DNA of 47,482 nt from CAZYHS01 sp964647545 (lineage in GTDB: Bacteria; UBA10199; GCA-002796325; 1-14-0-20-49-13): assembly GCA_964647545.1 (NCBI GenBank), contig CAZYHS010000016.1:1-47482 (forward strand). Direction: 5' to 3'. The translations under genes were made by a program, and so were the position numbers. Below, in pieces: positions 40,893-47,482 of the stretch. Position 1 is the stretch's first letter. Each line of letters begins with the position of its first letter. The notes below the pieces were generated by a model, which was not told the DNA's origin, searched no databases, and worked only from the letters and a program-made list of their open reading frames with translations.

Positions 40893-41468
40893 CTATGCAG
40901 AAACCAAGGATCCATTGAACTTTTGCATGGCGGCTTCAAAGCCGCTCTCATAGAACGAAATTACCGCATCTGCCGCTGTCTCAATCAGTTTGTCGGCTAC
41001 TTGGCGCTCGTCTTTGGAAAATTTTTCCAAAACATGATCGGACGGGTTGCGTCCTGTTACGGGGCGCCCCACTCCAACCTTCAAACGCCAGAAATCTTTT
41101 CCTCCAAGATGATCGATTATGGAAGAAATGCCGTTGTGCCCGCCTGCTCCGGAATCGGTTACGAACTTCAACCGGCCCAGCGGCATGTCCATATCGTCTT
41201 GAACGACAAGTACGGCACCGTTTTGAACCTTATAAAATCTGGCGAAAGCACCGACTGCGTCGCCCGACAGGTTCATAAACGTCTCGGGTTTAATGATGCA
41301 GACGTCGGTATTTTTGATCTTCGAAATTACAAAGAGCGAATTAAACTTACTGCCGGAAATATCAATCTTGAGGCGCTCGGCCACCAAATCGACAACTTCA
41401 AAGCCGATGTTATGCCGCGTCTTCGAATAAGCACGACCCGGATTGCCGAGCCCCACAAGAAGCTTCAT
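40893..41468 (-). CDS. pth: Peptidyl-tRNA hydrolase
   Basis: Pth frees peptide from peptidyl-tRNA that drops off the ribosome. The 191-aa protein has LVGLGNPGRAYSKTRHNIGF with Asn9 and catalytic His19, FMNLSG (Asn66) and VVQDDMDMPLGRLK (Asp91). It follows the L25 gene by 23 nt and precedes rpsF by 40 nt, consistent with a translation operon. Confidence 0.97.
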   Translation of the reverse strand: MKLLVGLGNPGRAYSKTRHNIGFEVVDLVAERLKIDISGSKFNSLFVISKIKNTDVCIIKPETFMNLSGDAVGAFARFYKVQNGAVLVVQDDMDMPLGRLKFVTDSGAGGHNGISSIIDHLGGKDFWRLKVGVGRPVTGRNPSDHVLEKFSKDERQVADKLIETAADAVISFYESGFEAAMQKFNGSLVSA

Positions 41469-41491
41469 TTATTATCCTCAAGGTCAGAAAA

Positions 41492-42175
41492 TTACTTCTT
41501 GGCCTTGTCGGCTGCCGGAGCTGCCGCCGCGCCCGCTGCCGGAGCTGCCGCTGCACCTGCCGCCGGAGCTGCCGCGCCTTCAGCCGGAGCTGCCGCGCCT
41601 TCAGCCGGAGTCGCCTCTTCCTTCTGAGGAGCGACAACCGAGACGATGGCAAAGTTGACATCGTGATGACATTCAGCCCCTTCAGGGAGCTTGATATCAT
41701 TAATATGGAGCGAATGACCGATAGCGATATCGGTAATGTCGATCTCGATCTTGCCGGGGATGTGATCGGGCAAGCACCTGATATTAAGAGTTCTTCTGTC
41801 GAGGACAAGGACGCCGCCCTCTTTCACGCCTTTCGATTTGCCCGTCAGAACGATCGGCACTTCAACGACCATTTTCTGCGTCAGATCGATGGCCTGAAAA
41901 TCGACATGTGTAAAATTGCGGTCGATCGGGTCGGCCTGATATTCACGAATACGGCTTACGACCTTTGAGCTCCCGTCGATATTAAGATCGAACAAGACGT
42001 TCATGCCGGCTTCCGAACGAACGGCAAGCTCAAGGCTCTTTTCGTTGACGGCGATCGTTATCGGTTCAACACCTTTTCCGTAAAGTACGGCCGGTATCAT
42101 CCCATTGTTACGAAGGGACGAGGCTTTGCCTTTGCCCGCTTCACGCTTACTGGCTTCAAGTGACACTCTTTCCAT
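41492..42175 (-). CDS. rplY: 50S ribosomal protein L25 (general stress protein Ctc type)
   Basis: A 227-aa long-form L25 with the 5S rRNA-binding domain (LEASKREAGKGKASSLRNNG, VLYGKGVEPI) and a TL5-type C-terminal beta domain (VVEVPIVLTGKSKGVKEGG, GHSLHINDIKLPEG). The last 40 residues are an Ala/Pro/Gly/Glu-rich tail built from tandem DNA repeats. GAAGGAG precedes the ATG. The prs-rplY-pth order is typical. Confidence 0.96.
   Translation of the reverse strand: MERVSLEASKREAGKGKASSLRNNGMIPAVLYGKGVEPITIAVNEKSLELAVRSEAGMNVLFDLNIDGSSKVVSRIREYQADPIDRNFTHVDFQAIDLTQKMVVEVPIVLTGKSKGVKEGGVLVLDRRTLNIRCLPDHIPGKIEIDITDIAIGHSLHINDIKLPEGAECHHDVNFAIVSVVAPQKEEATPAEGAAAPAEGAAAPAAGAAAAPAAGAAAAPAADKAKK
41511..41610. 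repeat. 21-24 bp tandem repeats coding the L25 tail
   Basis: Imperfect units containing GGAGCTGCCGC recur every 21 or 24 bp and encode AAAPAEG-like repeats. The length is always a multiple of three, so copy-number changes would keep frame. This explains the long open frame on the opposite strand here. Confidence 0.75.
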
Positions 42176-42202
42176 AAAGTTCTCCTTCTATCCTTTCAAA
42201 TA

Positions 42203-43144
42203 TTAAATGAACAACGAGGAAACCGAATCCGCGTTGTGAATCCTTCTGATGGCCTCGCCCAATAGCGGGGCCACAGAAAGAGTTTTAATTTTCTTGCTCG
42301 TCCCTTTCCAAGAGATCGAGTTTGTTACGACAACTTCTTTTAGCACCGCGCAGCCGTCGATCCGTTCGATAGCAGGCCCCGACAGAACCGCGTGAGTCGC
42401 GCAAGCATGAACGGCCTTCGCCCCTTTTTTGATGAGGGCCTCCGCCGCTTTCACCAGCGTCCCGCCGGTGTCGATCATGTCATCGACAATTACCGCCGTG
42501 CGGTTTTCGACGTCGCCGACCACGTGCATGACTTCGCTAACGTTTGGAGTCGGACGGCGTTTATCGATCATCGCCATCGGCACGCCGAGCTTCTTGGCGT
42601 AAGCGCGGCTTCTTTCGGCGCCCCCCGCGTCCGGCGCGACGATCACTACGTCGTCGCGAATGTTCTCGCGAATGTATTCGACCAAAACGACGTTCGCGTA
42701 GAGGTGATCGACCGGAATGTTAAAGAACCCTTGGATCTGGCCTGCGTGCAAATCGAGAGCCAAAATTCTGTTCACACCTGAAACCGTAAGCAGGTCGGCG
42801 ACGAGTTTCGCGCTGATCGGCGTACGGGGCTTAACTTTTCTCTCCTGACGGGCGTATCCGTAGTACGGAACTACCGCCGTAATGCGTCCGGCGCTTGAAC
42901 GTTTGAGAGCGTCAACCATGATGAGAAGTTCCATCAGGTGTTCGTTCGCCGGATTGCTCGTCGGCTGGATCAAAAAGATGTCGAGGTCGCGAACGTTCTC
43001 GCCGATTTCGACCCAAGTTTCACCGTCGGAGAAAGTCTTGACCTCGGAGTTTCCAAGAGGAATTCCGAGATACTTCGATATCTCTTCGGCCAAAGGCCTG
43101 TTCGCATTGCCAGAGAACACTTTCAAATTTCTAAACTGGGACAT
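42203..43144 (-). CDS. prs: Ribose-phosphate pyrophosphokinase
   Basis: Prs makes PRPP for nucleotide, His and Trp synthesis. The 313-aa protein has the N-terminal KVFSGNANRPLAEEI, the catalytic flexible-loop region YYGYARQERKVKPR, and the PRPP-binding VIVDDMIDTGGTL. Length is normal. AAGGAT precedes the ATG. It sits directly after tRNA-Gln and ispE. Confidence 0.98.
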   Translation of the reverse strand: MSQFRNLKVFSGNANRPLAEEISKYLGIPLGNSEVKTFSDGETWVEIGENVRDLDIFLIQPTSNPANEHLMELLIMVDALKRSSAGRITAVVPYYGYARQERKVKPRTPISAKLVADLLTVSGVNRILALDLHAGQIQGFFNIPVDHLYANVVLVEYIRENIRDDVVIVAPDAGGAERSRAYAKKLGVPMAMIDKRRPTPNVSEVMHVVGDVENRTAVIVDDMIDTGGTLVKAAEALIKKGAKAVHACATHAVLSGPAIERIDGCAVLKEVVVTNSISWKGTSKKIKTLSVAPLLGEAIRRIHNADSVSSLFI

Positions 43145-43202
43145 TTTTTAAAATCCTTGTTAAATTTTCAAACATCCCGACAAATAGCGCCTAACTTCAA
43201 TG

Positions 43203-43273
43203 CTGGGGAGGGTGGATTCGAACCACCGATGCCAGATTCAAAGCCTGGAGACTTGCCGCTTGTCGACTCCCCA
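43203..43273 (-). tRNA. tRNA-Gln (anticodon UUG)
   Basis: A full cloverleaf can be drawn: acceptor stem TGGGGAG / CTCCCCA with discriminator G, anticodon loop CTTTGAA giving UUG, and a T arm with GGTTCGAATCC. The CCA end is not encoded. It lies between ispE and prs, probably in the same transcript. Confidence 0.95.
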
Positions 43274-43292
43274 ATATTTCAACCACGAGTCA

Positions 43293-44183
43293 CTACAAAC
43301 TTTCGGTAGCGATCACTCTCCAACCTCGCCCCTCAACCTTTTCGACAACACCGTCGCGCGTGAGTTTGTCGGCAAATAAGCCGACAACGGTCGGACCACT
43401 TCCGCTCATCCAAGAACGGAGTGCGCCGGCCGAAACAAGCAATTGTTTTATGCGCTCAATTTCAGGGTACTTCCTTGCGGTCACCAACTCCAAGTCGTTG
43501 TGGACAACTTGAGCAACCTCTGTTAACCCCTTGAAAAGGCGAGGCAAGCTAGCACGCTCATTTTTGGCTGTCAATTGCAAATCGGTCTCTTGGTCGAAAG
43601 TTTCATAGACCCACTTGGTCGATACCGCAAAGTTAGGATTAATTAACAAAATCCACATCTTAGGAAGCGGACTTAAAGTCGTTATCTCCTCTCCTATCCC
43701 CTCACAAATGGCCGACCCCTCATACAAAAAGAATGGGCAGTCTGCCCCGAGCTTCACTCCAAGCTCAGCTAAAACCTTATTCGACCATCCAAGCCCCAGC
43801 AATTCGTTGAGACCTTTTAGCACGGCTGAGCCGTCGCTTGACCCTCCACCGAGGCCGGCTGCAACCGGAGTTCTTTTTTCAATGTGAATCGAAATTTCTT
43901 CTGGGAGTTTTAGCCCCTCTGCTTTCATTCTCGCAAAAATCGCCCGCGCGGCTTTCGCGCAAAGGTTCGTTTCGTCACAGGGGCAGCCCTTTTCGTTCGA
44001 TGTTATTTTGATCGCAGGTTCGCCAATTTCAGACGCAATTGACGACGGAGAGACCGAAATGCCGATATCGTCGCCGACCGAAAGTTTAACGTTGAGCATT
44101 TGCAGATCGTGGTAGCCGTTCGGGCGTCTGCCGAGCACACGCAGCACAACATTGATTTTAGCCGGAGCAAAAAATGTCTTCAT
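43293..44183 (-). CDS. ispE: 4-diphosphocytidyl-2-C-methyl-D-erythritol kinase
   Basis: IspE is the ATP-dependent kinase of the MEP isoprenoid pathway. The 296-aa GHMP kinase has the N-terminal FAPAKINVVLRVLGRRPNGY with the catalytic-type Lys, the ATP loop PVAAGLGGGSSDG and the C-terminal RSWMSGSGPTVVGLF. No strong ribosome binding site is visible before the ATG. It is 48 nt downstream of the methyltransferase gene, on the same strand. Confidence 0.97.
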   Translation of the reverse strand: MKTFFAPAKINVVLRVLGRRPNGYHDLQMLNVKLSVGDDIGISVSPSSIASEIGEPAIKITSNEKGCPCDETNLCAKAARAIFARMKAEGLKLPEEISIHIEKRTPVAAGLGGGSSDGSAVLKGLNELLGLGWSNKVLAELGVKLGADCPFFLYEGSAICEGIGEEITTLSPLPKMWILLINPNFAVSTKWVYETFDQETDLQLTAKNERASLPRLFKGLTEVAQVVHNDLELVTARKYPEIERIKQLLVSAGALRSWMSGSGPTVVGLFADKLTRDGVVEKVEGRGWRVIATESL

Positions 44184-44231
44184 GCGGCGGCTTCTTACTT
44201 AGAATTGTGGAAGTTGCAACGATATTTTCTG

Positions 44232-45395
44232 TCACTTAACCTTAACGGCAATGGCTTTGAGATAAAGCGACTCGGGGAAATTTTTTAAGATCGGGTGGTC
44301 GGCGTCCTGTACTCCGCGATAAACGACCTCGACCTTTTTTGCCAGACTTTGCGCGACATCGAGAGTCGTCCGCTCAAGCATCCCTTCACTTACGTGGTGA
44401 GAGCAGGCGCTTATCATCAAGACACCCCCCTTCTTCACAAGAGGGAGACTCATAGCAAGCAGTTTTTCGTAGCCATGCATCGCCGAAGCTCTGGCCTTAA
44501 AAGTCTTTGCGAACGGCGGCGGGTCGATGTGGATGAAATCGTATTTTTTATCGCCGCCTGCCGCCAGTTTATTTAAGAACTCGAACGCGTCGCTTTCGAC
44601 GAATTTAATATTTTCGAGCCCGTTGAGAGAGGCGTTTTTTTCGGCCGTGTTAAGCGCGGCTCGTGAGGCATCGACGGCCGTCACCTCTTTGGCCTTTGCA
44701 TTCGCTAAGTGACACGCCAGCCAGCCCTGATAGCAAAAAATGTCGAGGCATCGCCCCTTTGCAAACGAAGCCGCCTTAAAACGAAACGGGCGATAGTCAA
44801 GGTAAGCGCCGGTCTTTTGCCCGTGCAAAACATCTACCTCGAACGACAAGTCGCCTTCGGTTATTCTGGTGACAGCGCTGTCGCCGGAAATAATTCTTTC
44901 AAGGCGCGGCAAACCTTCCACCTGCCGGCTGGTCGTCGCGTTCTTTTCGACAATCGCGCGCGGTTTTAAAACGATTTGCACCGCTTGGAAGATCTTGTTC
45001 TTCAAAGCTTCGGCGCCGGCCGACGTGATCTGCACGGCGGCGACATCGTTGAACAGGTCAACGACCACCGACGGCAGATGATCGCTTTCGGCAAAAAGAA
45101 CACGAACGGCGTTTGTCGATTCGAAAAGTTTTTTGCGTCTGCGAAGGGCCGACTCGATAATTTTAACGAGAAAATTAAGGTCGATATCCCCCTTTGAGGT
45201 AGTGATAAAACGCAACGCGATCTTTGAGGTCGGCGAATAAAACGCCTGACCTAAAAAATTGCGGCGTTTGTCGAGAACTCCGACGATTCCGGCCTGCGAA
45301 AAACGGCGGCTTTCGAGGTCGCGCTGCATGACCCAAGGATGGCCGTCTTTTAAGGATTTGACCCCTTTTGAGTTTATGATAACGCTGGCAAACAT
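44232..45395 (-). CDS. RlmI-like class I SAM-dependent rRNA methyltransferase
   Basis: A 387-aa protein with an N-terminal PUA-like RNA-binding domain (1-80), a central EEHEE-type domain (GQKTGAYLDYRPFR) and a Rossmann SAM methyltransferase (about 210-387) with CLDIFCYQGWLACHLA and the DPPPFAK motif. SACSHHVS near the C-terminus carries the conserved Cys. This is the RlmI/RlmK-like family that makes m5C or similar in 23S rRNA; the exact target base is not visible. Confidence 0.88.
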   Translation of the reverse strand: MFASVIINSKGVKSLKDGHPWVMQRDLESRRFSQAGIVGVLDKRRNFLGQAFYSPTSKIALRFITTSKGDIDLNFLVKIIESALRRRKKLFESTNAVRVLFAESDHLPSVVVDLFNDVAAVQITSAGAEALKNKIFQAVQIVLKPRAIVEKNATTSRQVEGLPRLERIISGDSAVTRITEGDLSFEVDVLHGQKTGAYLDYRPFRFKAASFAKGRCLDIFCYQGWLACHLANAKAKEVTAVDASRAALNTAEKNASLNGLENIKFVESDAFEFLNKLAAGGDKKYDFIHIDPPPFAKTFKARASAMHGYEKLLAMSLPLVKKGGVLMISACSHHVSEGMLERTTLDVAQSLAKKVEVVYRGVQDADHPILKNFPESLYLKAIAVKVK

Positions 45396-45473
45396 GAGTT
45401 AGCGGCTTCTAGACAATGAAGCGTGAGAAAACAAGTGCAAAAACCGCCTTTAACGACGGCGGAGCGCCGGCCG

Positions 45474-46790
45474 ATGAAAAATGTGCAGACAAATATTTTG
45501 TGCCTTAGCCCGTGGATCCACGACTTTGCGGCCTACAATCTGTGGAACGCCCCTCTTGGACTCTACCGCGTTGCCAGCGCACTTTCGGCTGAAATCGAGG
45601 CCGATTTTGATTTTCTCGATCTAACTGACGCGCCGATAAAACAAAAACCCGACGGCAGAAGCCACATTGAACGAAGCATCATCGCCAAACCCGTGCCGCT
45701 CAAAAATATTCCGCGGCACTTCTGCCGCTACGGAATTTCGCCGATCGAAGCCGAAGAAAAAATCAAAGGGCTGATTTCAAAAAACGGCCGGCCGTTCGAC
45801 GCCGTGCTGGTAACAAGCCTCATGGGCTACTGGTACACGGGGGTCACCGAATCGATCGCGCTCGTCAAAAGACTCCTCCCGAAAGCTCCGGTCGTTCTCG
45901 GCGGAATTTACGCCACACTTTTCGCGGAACACGCGCGCAAAACAACCGGCGCCGATCACGTTTTTGAAGGACCGGCCGTAGATCCGGAGTCGGTCGAAAA
46001 AATCATCGGTCTTCTTGAAAAATCGGGCGTTGAAATATTGCGAAAGAGATCGGCGCAAAAACATTGGAGCGAATTTGACGCCGTAAAGATCTACGCGCCG
46101 CTTACAACCGGAGAAGGCTGCCCGATGAAGTGTAGCTACTGCGCATCGCACATTTTGAGCCCTCGTTTTTCGCAACGCGAAGCGCACGACGTAATTTCGG
46201 AGATGCAAACGCTCCACAAAAAAGGAGCTCGCAATTTTGCCTTTTACGATGACGCCCTTTTGATCAACGCCGAAAAAGTCGCAGCAAAAATCTTTGAATC
46301 GGTCGCCGAAAAAATGCCGGACGTAAAACTTTTTACGCCGGTAGGTGTGCAAAGCCGCTTCATCACACCCGAGCTAGCAAAACTAATGCACCGCGCAAAA
46401 CTAGGCCACATGAGGCTTGGATTTGAGACTTCAGACCTGCTGAGACAGGCGAACACAGGCGGAAAAACTACAAACGATGAACTTGAATGTGCTTTTCGAA
46501 ATCTGGTTAGGGCCGGCTACGCGCAAAAAGATGTAGGCGTTTTCATTATGCACGGGCTCCCCGACCAGCCTATCGAAGAGGTAGAAGCCGCGGTGGCATT
46601 CGCTAAAAAACTCGGCGCACGAATCGCCCTCACCGAATATTCGCCGATTCCTCACACAGCCGAATCGAACAAAGTTCCGCACGAAGTCTTTGACGAGCCG
46701 CTTCTCACCAACAACACCGCCTACAGCCTGCTGTTTGGAAAATACGATCCTCTCCGCCTCGAGCGTCTTCACCTTTCGGCAAAAGATTAA
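45474..46790 (+). CDS. Radical SAM protein with B12-binding-like N-terminal domain
   Basis: The radical SAM cluster motif is clear: Cys216, Cys220 and Cys223 in GEGCPMKCSYCAS. The N-terminal 200 residues resemble a B12-binding Rossmann domain (GLYRVASALS, DAVLVTSLMGYWYTGV, VVLGGIYATLF) but lack the DxHxxG cobalamin motif. I use the ATG at 45474 (438 aa) with GGAG 9 nt upstream; a GTG at 45423 is open. It is divergent from the methyltransferase gene. The substrate is unknown; this group includes methyltransferases and methylthio-transferase relatives. Confidence 0.82.
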   Translation: MKNVQTNILCLSPWIHDFAAYNLWNAPLGLYRVASALSAEIEADFDFLDLTDAPIKQKPDGRSHIERSIIAKPVPLKNIPRHFCRYGISPIEAEEKIKGLISKNGRPFDAVLVTSLMGYWYTGVTESIALVKRLLPKAPVVLGGIYATLFAEHARKTTGADHVFEGPAVDPESVEKIIGLLEKSGVEILRKRSAQKHWSEFDAVKIYAPLTTGEGCPMKCSYCASHILSPRFSQREAHDVISEMQTLHKKGARNFAFYDDALLINAEKVAAKIFESVAEKMPDVKLFTPVGVQSRFITPELAKLMHRAKLGHMRLGFETSDLLRQANTGGKTTNDELECAFRNLVRAGYAQKDVGVFIMHGLPDQPIEEVEAAVAFAKKLGARIALTEYSPIPHTAESNKVPHEVFDEPLLTNNTAYSLLFGKYDPLRLERLHLSAKD

Positions 46791-46825
46791 CCGAAATAAC
46801 CTTTTGGCATATCATTTCCGTTCCT

Positions 46826-46853
46826 TGTCATCCCCGAGGTAGTAATCGGGGAT
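46826..46853 (+). repeat. REP-like dispersed palindrome, copy 3
   Basis: TGTCATCCCCGAGG then TAATCGGGGAT: the reverse complement of the 9152-9179 copy with two differences. It lies 36 nt after the radical SAM stop and may also serve as a stop signal, but no T run follows. Confidence 0.78.
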
Positions 46854-46871
46854 CTCCCGCACTAATTTTCA

Positions 46872-47002
46872 GGCGACTTATATTTCAAGGGACGGTGTCG
46901 CTTGCAGATTACGGCCTGCAAGCGCACCTCCACTCTCGATCGATGCGGCACCAAGCCATTTGATGCATCGATCTGCGAGAGGCCCTTGAAACATAGATCG
47001 CC
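46872..47002. other. 131-nt element with three-way-junction folding potential
   Basis: In the 312-nt gene-free gap 46791-47102. The outer stem pairs 46872-46891 with 46983-47002 (16 of 20, including perfect TTTCAAGGG / CCCTTGAAA). Hairpin A pairs GTG+CGCTTGCAG (46895-46907, one bulged T) with CTGCAAGCG+CAC (46916-46927). Hairpin B pairs CTCTCG-ATCGATGC (46933-46946) with GCATCGAT (46965-46972) and CGAGAG (46976-46981), with a 3-nt bulge. It could be a structured RNA, a mobile palindromic element, or paired protein-binding dyads. It contains no ORF of note. Confidence 0.65.
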
Positions 47003-47038
47003 CGCATTTGTTCATTCAGTTAACCGACCCAACCGAAA

Positions 47039-47055
47039 TTGGCACGTAAGTTGCT
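47039..47055 (+). promoter_or_regulatory. Sigma-54 promoter, full consensus match
   Basis: TTGGCACGTAAGTTGCT matches the consensus YTGGCACG-N4-TTGCW at every defined base, with GG (47041-47042) and GC (47053-47054) 10 nt apart. The start site should lie near 47066, ahead of GGGAG and the lipoprotein ATG at 47103. Such promoters need an enhancer-binding activator. Confidence 0.88.
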
Positions 47056-47102
47056 CTATTAACCTGCGAAGTTAAAGGCTTTGAGGAACGGGAGAAAACA
47101 AT

Positions 47103-47482
47103 ATGTTTAAGAAAATCATAATGTTAGCGGCTTTAATGGCCCTTGTCGCCGGTTGCGAAACGGGGACAAAAAACACCACTAAAGCGGGCAAAGCGGTATG
47201 CAAAGTCGACAGCGATTGCTCAAACGGCAACCTCTGCGTCGATAATTATTGCGCCGAATCAGCCGCTAGCTGCAATTATAATTTCGATTGTGCTTCGGGC
47301 GAAACATGCGAAAGCGGCCTTTGCGTGAGCATCAACACCGAGCCGACAGACGAAGACGAATGTCAAACCGACGAAGATTGCACAAGCGGCGACATCTGCT
47401 ACACGGAAGGCTCGCCGAATGTTTGCGTGGCAGGCGAAACAGACAGCTCAGAATGCGAAATAGACAGCGATTGCACAGTTGA
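47103..47482 (+). CDS. Cys-rich repeat lipoprotein, partial (3' end outside the window)
   Basis: The open frame runs from the ATG to the window edge (126 complete codons). The signal peptide ends in LVAGC (Cys18), a lipobox. The mature part has at least four repeats of the form C-x2-D-x-D-C or near variants, each with two to four further Cys (CKVDSDCSNGNLC, CNYNFDCASGETC, CQTDEDCTSGDIC, CEIDSDC). Such disulfide-rich repeats are common in secreted proteins of myxobacteria-like lineages. A sigma-54 promoter lies upstream. Function is unknown. Confidence 0.85.
   Translation, partial: MFKKIIMLAALMALVAGCETGTKNTTKAGKAVCKVDSDCSNGNLCVDNYCAESAASCNYNFDCASGETCESGLCVSINTEPTDEDECQTDEDCTSGDICYTEGSPNVCVAGETDSSECEIDSDCTV

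Noticed and set aside
41511..41610. Regular spaced repeats that could suggest a CRISPR
   Set aside because: Units are 21-24 bp with no spacers and lie inside the L25 coding frame.
40833..41627. Plus-strand open frame of 264 codons across pth and the L25 tail
   Set aside because: It lies opposite conserved genes, and the Ala/Pro-rich end is the antisense reading of the L25 tandem repeats.
47003..47038. Possible integron attC features after the structured element
   Set aside because: I could not find paired RYYYAAC and GTTRRRY core sites in the right arrangement, and no integrase gene is present.

Overview
The window reads as one contig from a Gram-negative, deltaproteobacterium-like lineage. 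The support is several signal-peptide/lipobox lipoproteins, a lipoprotein with a MopE-type metal-binding motif, a Cys-rich lipoprotein with repeated C-x2-D-x-D-C units, two sigma-54-like promoter sequences (one a full consensus match), and an ispE / tRNA-Gln / prs / rplY / pth order that I associate with that group. I cannot fix the phylum without a database.

Positions 1-9000 hold a complete type I-C CRISPR-Cas locus on the minus strand: cas3, cas5c, cas8c, cas7, cas4, cas1, cas2, a leader with a dyad, and a very short array whose repeats decay away from the leader. The unusual feature is a gene for a DUF1016/YhcG-type PD-(D/E)XK nuclease placed between cas4 and cas1. It overlaps cas4 by 19 nt and stops 1 nt before the inferred cas1 start. 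cas1 itself has no ATG, GTG or TTG that would give a full-length protein. The nuclease gene carries three 48-bp tandem units with palindromic cores. The locus looks more AT-rich than the flanking housekeeping DNA and is separated from it by a strong hairpin terminator and a dispersed REP-like element.

Positions 9187-15527 hold peptidase T and an OPT-family peptide transporter (a plausible peptide import and hydrolysis pair), a large beta-helix lipoprotein, and a parvulin-type lipoprotein foldase with a near-consensus sigma-70 promoter. Positions 15614-23632 (minus strand) hold glmU-glmS-pcrA-gyrA, closely spaced. GyrA has Leu at the position of E. coli Ser83.

Positions 23734-33048 hold an S41 C-terminal processing protease, ribF, a small unknown gene, a receiver-like protein with Glu at the phosphorylation site, an AI-2E family permease, ndk, two tandem paralogous P-loop proteins of unknown function and a membrane protein preceded by phased TTAAAC repeats. 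Positions 33062-37196 hold a solo PhnD-like binding protein overlapping a DMT-like permease, then a lipoprotein plus outer-membrane-barrel pair.

Positions 37275-44183 (minus strand) form a conserved translation/replication cluster: ispE, tRNA-Gln(UUG), prs, rplY, pth, rpsF, rpsR, a DUF2232 membrane protein, rplI and dnaB. The right end holds an RlmI-like methyltransferase and a divergent radical SAM protein. Beyond these lie a 131-nt element able to fold into a three-way junction, a full-consensus sigma-54 promoter, and a Cys-rich lipoprotein cut by the window edge.

The observations most worth following up are the nuclease gene inside the adaptation module together with the cas1 start anomaly, and the structured element upstream of the sigma-54 promoter.
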